This document shows positions 59,291 to 64,000 of a stretch of DNA of 64,000 bases, in pieces. The stretch spans positions 1 to 64,000 of IMG/VR virus record IMGVR_UViG_3300032883_000188. One strand, written 5' to 3'. The stretch is from a virus. A program made the position numbers and the translations under genes. Below the pieces are notes generated by a model. The model was given only the letters and a program-made list of their open reading frames with translations. It was not told the origin of the DNA and did no database searches. Numbering within the stretch: position 1 is the first letter of the stretch; every line of letters begins with the position of its first letter.

Positions 59291-59380
59291 AAGACAGTTT
59301 GTTTTTATTAAAAATCGCATTGCAATTTTTCTCGGAATCGAACCAAGTTTATCCAGTTGTTGTGTCGCTGTAACTGTCTT
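59291..59380 (-). ncRNA. Structured RNA element C with tRNA-like T-arm
   Basis: Nine-bp closing stem (AAGACAGTT), motif ACAGCGACACAA, and inside a perfect T-arm mimic: CTTGG-TTCGATT-CCGAG at 59331-59347, next to a hairpin at 59310-59330. Length of 90 nt is close to a tRNA. Resembles the tRNA-like module known in bacterial Y RNAs. Confidence 0.7.
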
Positions 59381-59398
59381 TCTTATATAATCTTATGC

Positions 59399-59457
59399 AA
59401 GACCCGTAAACATTTCACATTAACAGTGTGGGTTTTTTGAGTTGCAGTGAGGGTCTT
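59399..59457 (-). ncRNA. Structured RNA element D
   Basis: Closing stem AAGACCC/GGGTCTT (7 bp), linker TC, motif variant ACTGCAACTCAAA, and an inner hairpin CACA-TTAACAG-like around 59415-59430. Followed by TTGCATAA, as element E. Confidence 0.65.
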
Positions 59458-59475
59458 AAATTTATTATTTTATGC

Positions 59476-59534
59476 AAGGCACTATTAACATTTTCATCCA
59501 TTGAAAGGTTTGTTTGGGTTGCTGTGAGTGCCTT
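59476..59534 (-). ncRNA. Structured RNA element E
   Basis: Closing stem AAGGCACT/AGTGCCTT (8 bp), motif CACAGCAACCCAAA adjoining it, inner region CCTTTCAATGG. Same TTGCATAA flank as D. Confidence 0.7.
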
Positions 59535-59582
59535 CTTACTTGCTGACCATTATCAGCCTTTCTTTCACTCTTTTCTATTTTC

Positions 59583-59650
59583 ACGGCTCATTTTGAAGTG
59601 ACATTCAATTTTTTGGGGTCATTTTGTATTTGGGTTGCTGTATAAGCCGT
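59583..59650 (-). ncRNA. Structured RNA element F, first after promoter P8
   Basis: Closing stem ACGGCTT with GAGCCGT (last pair U-G on the - strand), motif ATACAGCAACCCAAA. It starts about six bases after the predicted start site of promoter 59664-59692. Confidence 0.7.
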
Positions 59651-59663
59651 AATTTATATATTC

Positions 59664-59692
59664 ATTATACCATATTTTTCATATTTTGTCAA
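59664..59692 (-). promoter_or_regulatory. Consensus sigma70 promoter P8
   Basis: On the - strand TTGACA 59687-59692, 17-bp spacer, TATAAT 59664-59669, with TGG extended -10. Drives elements F to A and the Ro60-like gene. Its -35 box overlaps the 3' arm of element G. Confidence 0.9.
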
Positions 59693-59774
59693 GACTCGGT
59701 TTTTAGCCTTTTTTCTCCGTCATGCTTGGGACGCAATATCCATAACTGTAAGTATGAATGCTGTACAAAGTCTT
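59691..59774 (-). ncRNA. Structured RNA element G (diverged)
   Basis: Stem AAGACT(T)/(G)AGTCTT with TGTACAGCATTCATA after it: the motif start is kept but CAACCCAAA is not. Located upstream of promoter P8, so it belongs to the tRNA transcript. Confidence 0.5.
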
Positions 59775-59791
59775 TAGAATATGAATTCGTG

Positions 59792-59821
59792 CCGGGACGC
59801 ATATATTGCGCTTTATCCCGG
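59792..59821 (-). ncRNA. Additional hairpin between elements G and H
   Basis: CCGGGA/TCCCGG stem enclosing a second CGCA/TGCG stem with a one-sided bulge. Not of the repeat family. Could be a separate RNA structure or part of a larger RNA with H. Confidence 0.4.
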
Positions 59822-59860
59822 TGACATCCCATGGATTAGACCCCTACTTTTTTTATATCC

Positions 59861-59947
59861 AAGGCTCGTTTTTTTCGGGGCTAACCCTCGGGATGGCTGT
59901 GCCATCAGACGGTTTTTCAACCAAGTTTGGGTTGCTGTATGAGCCTT
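59861..59947 (-). ncRNA. Structured RNA element H, adjoining tRNA-Gln
   Basis: Closing stem AAGGCTC/GAGCCTT (7 bp), linker AT, motif ACAGCAACCCAAA. The inside holds hairpins including GATGGC-ACA... at 59892-59906. Only four bases separate it from the 3' end of tRNA-Gln, so tRNA processing would free its 5' end. Confidence 0.7.
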
Positions 59948-59951
59948 ATAG

Positions 59952-60023
59952 CTGGCGGGAAAGGATTCGAACCTCTAACCTTGACGTTCAGAGCGTCCTG
60001 CGCTACCGTTGCGCTACTCGCCA
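59952..60023 (-). tRNA. tRNA-Gln (CUG)
   Basis: Acceptor stem TGGCGAG/CCCGCCA with U1-A72 and discriminator G, as expected for Gln. Anticodon CTG (59989-59991 complement) in loop CTCTGAA; T-loop TTCGAAT. No encoded CCA. One A-C pair in the acceptor stem. Confidence 0.85.
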
Positions 60024-60027
60024 ATGT

Positions 60028-60606
60028 TTAAGCACATTTTAATGTGCCATATGCCTTTTGCCTATATGCTATAATATTATCATCCCTTATAACATAAGAA
60101 AAATCGCTTTTTGAAAGTCTTTGCATTTCCCTATTTATTTCAGAAGGATTGCAATTGCGCCATTCAAAAGTAATACTATCTATTGCGTCTACATCGAACT
60201 GCTTCAATATCTCGCAATCATGACCTTCGGCATCTATTTTCAAATAATCAATCTTTTCAACTTTATGTTTTTCAAGAAGGTCTGCAACTGTTATCATTGG
60301 TAGTACTATTTCACTCAAAATGTTTCTTGCATTATCAGTATGGTATTTATGTAAAGAGCCTACACCTCTCATCCAATCTCCCAAATTCATCCTCTTTATG
60401 GTTTCTTGGGTGACATAGTAAAAAGGAAAATTTCCTCTTTCAGTTCCGATAATTGAATTTTCGTAGGATACACCTTCTACACGCTCAATCAGATTAAAAT
60501 ACTCGGGCACTGGTTCTACAACCAAGCCATTCCAGCCCTCATCACGAGCCAGATAAACAAGATTTGAAAAGTAGTTTGCACCAATTTCTACAAAGAATTT
60601 TTTCAT
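60028..60606 (-). CDS. FkbM-family methyltransferase
   Basis: 192 residues. VEIGANYFSNLVYLARDEGW (SAM-binding motif I with ExGANxG-like), VVEPVPEYF, and YLKIDAEGHDCEIL near residue 118-131 are the FkbM hallmarks. Methylates O atoms, usually of sugars. It lies inside the tRNA cluster and may modify surface glycans, or a phage sugar from the nearby glycosyltransferases. Confidence 0.85.
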   Translation of the reverse strand: MKKFFVEIGANYFSNLVYLARDEGWNGLVVEPVPEYFNLIERVEGVSYENSIIGTERGNFPFYYVTQETIKRMNLGDWMRGVGSLHKYHTDNARNILSEIVLPMITVADLLEKHKVEKIDYLKIDAEGHDCEILKQFDVDAIDSITFEWRNCNPSEINREMQRLSKSDFSYVIRDDNIIAYRQKAYGTLKCA

Positions 60607-60625
60607 TGACTCCTCTTAAATAAGG

Positions 60626-60696
60626 CAGGTAGTGAGAGATTCGAACTCCCGTCAGAAGTTTTGGAGACAACTATCCTTCCACTAGACGAACCACCT
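60626..60696 (-). tRNA. tRNA-Trp (CCA)
   Basis: Acceptor stem AGGTGGT/ACTACCT and discriminator G, as in bacterial tRNA-Trp. Anticodon loop CTCCAAA with anticodon CCA (60662-60664 complement), T-loop TTCGAAT. The anticodon stem has two T-T mismatches, so folding or function may be reduced. Confidence 0.8.
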
Positions 60697-60757
60697 GTGC
60701 ATCAGACGCCATTACTGGCGTCTAAAGAACTTTTTGTACACATGGTACATAAGGCTG

Positions 60758-60830
60758 TGGAGCAGGTGGGTTTCGAACCCGCGACCTCTTCAATGCCATT
60801 GAAGCGCTCTCCCAATTGAGCTACAACCCC
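60758..60830 (-). tRNA. tRNA-Ala (GGC)
   Basis: Acceptor GGGGTTG/CTGCTCC with the alanine identity pair G3-U70 and discriminator A. Perfect D-stem (GCTC/GAGC), anticodon stem CTTCA/TGAAG and loop ATGGCAT; T-loop TTCGAAA. The best-conserved tRNA of the cluster. Confidence 0.92.
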
Positions 60831-60834
60831 ATAG

Positions 60835-60907
60835 TGGACTAGACGAGACTCGAACTCGTAATCTTCTCGTTGCGGACGAGACGCGTTCCCGCTTGCGCTA
60901 CAAGCCC
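60835..60907 (-). tRNA. tRNA-Ala (CGC), with C33
   Basis: Acceptor GGGCTTG/CTAGTCC with G3-U70 and discriminator A. Anticodon stem TCTCG/CGAGA is perfect; the loop is TCCGCAA, so position 33 is C instead of the near-universal U. Anticodon CGC (60872-60874 complement), T-loop TTCGAGT. Confidence 0.8.
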
Positions 60908-60925
60908 ATACTAATTGTGTTACAG

Positions 60926-60999
60926 TGGACACGGCGAGACTCGAACTCGCAATTCCTTCTTGCAAAGGAGGCGTTTTCCCGATTGGCTACTACGCGCCC
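60926..60999 (-). tRNA. tRNA-Ala (UGC)
   Basis: Acceptor GGGCGCG/CGTGTCC with G3-U70 and discriminator A. Anticodon TGC in loop TTTGCAA (60962-60964 complement), T-stem GCGAG/CTCGC and T-loop TTCGAGT. The D-stem is poorly paired. Confidence 0.8.
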
Positions 61000-61029
61000 A
61001 TTTTGGGGGATATTATTCCCCCTTTTTTA

Positions 61030-61075
61030 ACTTTTAATTGAGGAGCAGGAGAGTCGTATACCTGCCAATTTAAGC
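61030..61075 (-). ncRNA. Leader hairpin before the tRNA cluster
   Basis: Nested stem: AATTG/CAATT outside and GCAGG/CCTGC inside, between promoter P7 and the first tRNA-Ala. A GGGGG/CCCCC hairpin at 61005-61022 follows. May guide processing of the tRNA precursor. Confidence 0.4.
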
Positions 61076-61084
61076 ATGAATAAT

Positions 61085-61113
61085 ATTATACCACATAAAC
61101 TTGCATTTGTCAA
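61085..61113 (-). promoter_or_regulatory. Consensus sigma70 promoter P7
   Basis: On the - strand TTGACA 61108-61113, 17-bp spacer, TATAAT 61085-61090, extended -10 TGG. Drives the tRNA-Ala, Trp, Gln cluster. Confidence 0.9.
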
Positions 61114-61119
61114 GGGCTA

Positions 61120-61198
61120 TTATCCATAGGCTTGCGAGTATTTATTGACGGACTTTAACCGTCTCAAAACCCATACGGGTTTTCTCATCCTCAATCTA
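61120..61198 (-). ncRNA. Candidate small RNA between tandem promoters
   Basis: Promoter P6 would start a transcript here that folds into AAAACCC-GTAT-GGGTTTT (61161-61178) and GACGG/CCGTC hairpins before reaching P7. No ORF. It could be a short RNA or an upstream leader for the tRNA operon. Confidence 0.4.
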
Positions 61199-61204
61199 TA
61201 TATC

Positions 61205-61233
61205 ATTATACCACACTTTTGTTATTTTGTCAA
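61205..61233 (-). promoter_or_regulatory. Consensus sigma70 promoter P6
   Basis: On the - strand TTGACA 61228-61233, 17-bp spacer ending AAAGTGTGG, TATAAT 61205-61210. Nearly the same spacer end as P1 and P4. First of two promoters ahead of the tRNA cluster. Confidence 0.9.
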
Positions 61234-61251
61234 GGGTATAAAATCTTTATT

Positions 61252-61782
61252 TTAATAGTGATTGGTCAATAACAATCTACCAATTACGGTCTGTTCCCCA
61301 CTGGCTTGATATGTTACATAAACGTGCCATAGCCTTACCGTATAATCCGTATGGCTTCCTGACCATGGATTTACTGGCATAGCGGCATATGAATTGGTAT
61401 CGTCTTTAAATGAATTTTGACCAGTTGTAGTGCCATAGTAAGCCAACGTTGTGGAGGTTGTGCTGGCTTCTGCGCCGAACCAGTACGTAGTATTGTTTGC
61501 CAAAGCATATGGGGTATTGAAGGTTACCGTAAACCAATTAAGTGATATTACTCCAAATGTAGCTTGTCCATTAGCCAAAAGATTGTTTGGAAGATTGCTG
61601 GAATCAGAATATAAAGCAACTTTCATATCTCCGGTAGTAGTTGCATTTAGATACCAACTCATGCTTACAGCATTTTGTCCACTCACAGTACCGTCTGTTG
61701 TAAATTGGGCATATTTTGCCGTACCGCCTGTATCAATATAGGAACTTGCACCACCTGTGTCCTGATTACCAAACCAGCCCAT
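61252..61782 (-). CDS. Beta-sandwich surface protein, 176 aa
   Basis: Jelly-roll pattern: SMSWYLNATTTGDMKVALYSD, WFTVTFNTPYALANNTTYWFGAEAS, TVRLWHVYVTY. This recalls lectin-like or choice-of-anchor-type modules found in fibres. Between the collagen-like and glycosyltransferase genes and the tRNAs; likely virion surface. Confidence 0.6.
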   Translation of the reverse strand: MGWFGNQDTGGASSYIDTGGTAKYAQFTTDGTVSGQNAVSMSWYLNATTTGDMKVALYSDSSNLPNNLLANGQATFGVISLNWFTVTFNTPYALANNTTYWFGAEASTTSTTLAYYGTTTGQNSFKDDTNSYAAMPVNPWSGSHTDYTVRLWHVYVTYQASGEQTVIGRLLLTNHY

Positions 61783-61791
61783 ATTCCCTCC

Positions 61792-62889
61792 TTATATCTT
61801 TTTGAACCATATAGTTCCAAAAACACCATCCGGTTTTCCAAATTTGTCTGTCACCGCTCTTACAACCTCGGGGAAATTATTTGGGTCATAATCATGCCCA
61901 CATATTAATTTTTTTGCTTTAGGATACCAGTTATTGATGTCTGATAATGTTTCTAGATATGTATGCCCCGCATCAATAAAAACCATGTCCACTGATTTAG
62001 TAGTAAATCTCTGTGATGCTTCATTGGTAGTCATTTTTAAAACATTTATATTTTTAAATTCTTTTGTATTTTTCAAGAACTCGGAATAAATATCCTCGCT
62101 TTCGGAAAGTTCTTTTGTTCTATCTCCAATACTTCCAAGCCAGTGGTCTACACACCACACCGTTCCTTTGCAACCGCTGGCTAAAGCGTGTGTACTTCTA
62201 CCTTTCCAAGAACCTAGTTCTACTATACTGTCCATTTGTTTTGCTTGATTATATAAAAACTCCATTTCACTTGGAAACATCCAGCCTTCGATTTCCGGTA
62301 CAACATACTCTGAAACAGCGTAATTATCCACTCCTAATTTTATTTTACCAACATGATGTACGTTCTGGCTTAAATCATGGTCAATCCATATTTTATAACC
62401 ATATTTTCTGGCTAACTCACAAAAATAAATGTCTTCTCCCAAATAATAAGTACCCATCCAAGGCATGTTGAAACGAGGAAGGGGCAGTTTTTTAAGCACA
62501 TCCGTCTTTATTAAAACAAGCCCCATCCCAATCGAATCAACTTCTTGTATACCTGTTTTACCTACTGAACTCACTCCTTGATGGTTTATCATGGCTGTCC
62601 ATTTCTCTTGCTCAACTCTTTGTATATAATTTGCACCAATAATATCTTTATCGCGAGAACGTAACCTTTCAATCGAATCTTTTGGAAACATCATATCGGA
62701 ATCAATAAAAGATAAATGGGTTGCACCTATTTTGGAAACCGCATCCGCCGCGCCTTCTCTTAGTGTTTGTATATAAGAGCCAACAACGGCGGCGAAAGAA
62801 TATTCTGGATTTGTACGAAGCAATTCGACCAAATCACAATGAGTATTTACGTCTATCACATCTCTGGTGAGCGTGCATACGTATATCAT
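61792..62889 (-). CDS. Glycosyltransferase-methyltransferase fusion
   Basis: 365 residues. ATG 62889 is chosen because GGAGA is 10 bases upstream; a GTG three codons earlier lies too close to it. Residues 1-190 form a GT-A glycosyltransferase (FIDSDMMFP with a DxD-type motif, GIGMGLVLIK, YLGEDIYFCELARKYGYKIWIDHD). Residues 215-365 form a class I SAM methyltransferase (IVELGSWKGRSTHAL, VDHWLGS, VDMVFIDAGHTYL), Methyltransf_24-like. It may build and methylate a sugar on virion or host structures. Confidence 0.8.
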   Translation of the reverse strand: MIYVCTLTRDVIDVNTHCDLVELLRTNPEYSFAAVVGSYIQTLREGAADAVSKIGATHLSFIDSDMMFPKDSIERLRSRDKDIIGANYIQRVEQEKWTAMINHQGVSSVGKTGIQEVDSIGMGLVLIKTDVLKKLPLPRFNMPWMGTYYLGEDIYFCELARKYGYKIWIDHDLSQNVHHVGKIKLGVDNYAVSEYVVPEIEGWMFPSEMEFLYNQAKQMDSIVELGSWKGRSTHALASGCKGTVWCVDHWLGSIGDRTKELSESEDIYSEFLKNTKEFKNINVLKMTTNEASQRFTTKSVDMVFIDAGHTYLETLSDINNWYPKAKKLICGHDYDPNNFPEVVRAVTDKFGKPDGVFGTIWFKKI

Positions 62890-62915
62890 TTTTATCACAA
62901 TCTCCTGATAATTTT

Positions 62916-64000
62916 TTAACCAAAGTTACCACCAAAAGCGGCTGTATCTGCACCGAGTTCTGATATACGGAAAAAACTATCAGCCTGTACAAGAACTGTT
63001 GTACCCGGTGCGGCACTAAATTGAAATTGTGGAATAATTGTTCCACCTGTGTTTATTCTCATAATTCCAGAAGCCCTAAGCCACCATGCTGTAGTACCCG
63101 TTGCAACTATAACTGTTGCGGCGGCTGTTTGTACATGGGTACTGCTTTGGGCTGTACCCGTGGTATCCTCGGCAACAAATTGCCCTAAGCCCATATATCT
63201 TATTCTTGTATAGGTTGCCGTACCACCAAAAGCCAAAGCCTTTGTGCATGTGGTTGTACCATTGGTTACAGAAATAAATAAATCAAACCAATAGGTTTTA
63301 TTTGCGGAGGCTGTAAATGCATCATGCGCGGCAGGAAAACACGGTTGTACTGCACCCGAACCACCCGTGTTGTAGCCTGTATAGTCGCCTGTATTAGAAC
63401 ACCAATAAACAGTTGCGCCTGTAGCGCCTACGACACCTGTTGCTCCTGTTATACCTTGTATACCTGCGCCCGTTTGACCTTGGATACCAGTTTGACCCTG
63501 TATACCCGTTTGTCCTGTAGCACCTTGAGTACCACCACCTGTTGTACCTTGTATACCTGTAACACCTGTTAAGCCCTGTAAACCTGTACCTCCCTGAGAA
63601 ACCCATATATCCCATTTTGTAGGAGATGAAGAAGGAGGGTTGCCTTGGTTAGCACCTGTTTTGGAAATATAGGCAGAGCCAGTATAAGATACAGCATCGG
63701 CAGTAGTATAAGTAGTACCTGTAACCCAAGCGCCATACCAAGAACCTTGTACGCTTTGTCCTGTAACACCTGTTAAACCTTGCAAACCTGTAACACCAGT
63801 TATACCCTGCGTACCCCCACCAGTTTGTCCTTGGATACCTGTTTGCCCCTGTATACCCGTTACACCTGTTAAACCTTGCGTACCTGCGCCTGTCTGACCT
63901 TGTATACCAGTTTGACCTTGTATGCCTGTAACACCTGTTAAGCCCTGTGTACCTGCACCAGTTTGTCCCTGAATACCTGTTTGCCCTTGTATACCCGTAA
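62916..64000 (-). CDS. Collagen-like tail fibre protein, N-terminal part outside the window
   Basis: The frame stays open to the window edge, so the start lies beyond 64000. The visible N-terminal portion is Gly-X-Y repeats with a 69-base unit ([16 protein letters not shown]-type, 23 residues). A C-terminal globular domain of about 160 residues follows, ending [19 protein letters not shown]. Collagen-like triple helices are common in phage fibres. The Gly-X-Y register is broken once per unit. Confidence 0.8.
   Translation of the reverse strand, partial: TGIQGQTGIQGQTGAGTQGLTGVTGIQGQTGIQGQTGAGTQGLTGVTGIQGQTGIQGQTGGGTQGITGVTGLQGLTGVTGQSVQGSWYGAWVTGTTYTTADAVSYTGSAYISKTGANQGNPPSSSPTKWDIWVSQGGTGLQGLTGVTGIQGTTGGGTQGATGQTGIQGQTGIQGQTGAGIQGITGATGVVGATGATVYWCSNTGDYTGYNTGGSGAVQPCFPAAHDAFTASANKTYWFDLFISVTNGTTTCTKALAFGGTATYTRIRYMGLGQFVAEDTTGTAQSSTHVQTAAATVIVATGTTAWWLRASGIMRINTGGTIIPQFQFSAAPGTTVLVQADSFFRISELGADTAAFGGNFG

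Noticed and set aside
59160-59950. CRISPR array
   Set aside because: The repeated part is short, copies vary and each is flanked by complementary ends of its own; spacing is uneven and there are no cas genes apart from a lone Cas4-like replication nuclease.
61005-61022. + strand terminator in the tRNA region
   Set aside because: The GGGGG/CCCCC hairpin with T-tract points to the + strand, but no + strand gene or promoter was seen there; it is more likely a precursor structure.
63324-63572. + strand Cys/Thr-rich ORF over the collagen-like gene
   Set aside because: It is the antisense of the Gly-X-Y repeats; its regular Cys/Thr pattern derives from the repeat.

Overview
The window is part of a tailed double-stranded DNA phage (Caudoviricetes) genome with a long non-contractile tail (siphovirus type). 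Evidence is a full terminase, portal, protease/scaffold, capsid, head-tail connector, tail tube, tape measure, Dit and Tal series. The host cannot be named. Promoters are textbook sigma70/sigmaA (TTGACA, 17-bp spacer, TGn, TATAAT), Shine-Dalgarno sites are strong (AGGAGG type), TAA, TAG and TGA are all used as stops, and the tRNAs lack an encoded CCA. This fits a low to mid GC bacterium, possibly a Firmicute, but that is inference. Both window ends cut through genes.

Layout. Positions 1-22121 are read on the + strand. About 30 tiny early genes (1-8300) include an Acb2/Tad1-type cyclic-nucleotide sponge and a TET-associated-type glycosyltransferase. The replication block (8378-16410) holds a Sak4-like ATPase, SSB, a winged-helix replication protein, a fused primase-helicase, a Cas4-like nuclease and a family B DNA polymerase. 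A nucleotide-metabolism block (16454-22121) has a UDG-like protein, deoxynucleotidase, GMP reductase-like enzyme, class II ribonucleotide reductase and MazG, and ends with a Tad2-type anti-Thoeris protein. A bidirectional terminator at 22153-22190 separates this from the - strand.

The - strand (64000 down to 22191) holds, in transcription order: a collagen-like fibre (cut by the window edge), a glycosyltransferase-methyltransferase fusion, a surface protein, a tRNA cluster (Ala x3, Trp, Gln) with an FkbM methyltransferase inside it, an array of structured RNA elements, a DUF2828/Ro60-like vWA protein, a tRNA-Thr-like gene, a head-fibre-like protein, a C1 cysteine peptidase, and then the head and tail genes. 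A full ferritin sits between portal and protease. A tyrosine recombinase, RuvC-like resolvase, holin-like protein and nuclease are inserted between the tail assembly chaperone and the tape measure gene.

The most interesting feature is at 57583-59950. Eight short elements share a closing stem (usually 7 bp, whose bases covary between copies), a 2-nt linker and the motif ACAGCAACCCAAA. Six of them form the leader of the Ro60-like gene and two lie directly downstream of tRNA-Gln. This resembles a phage-encoded Ro60/Y-RNA ribonucleoprotein with tRNA-like RNAs. Other strong signals are an 18-bp palindrome (ATAAAA-N6-TTTTAT) recurring between early genes, often with the Shine-Dalgarno in its loop, and the ferritin with all ferroxidase ligands at canonical spacing.
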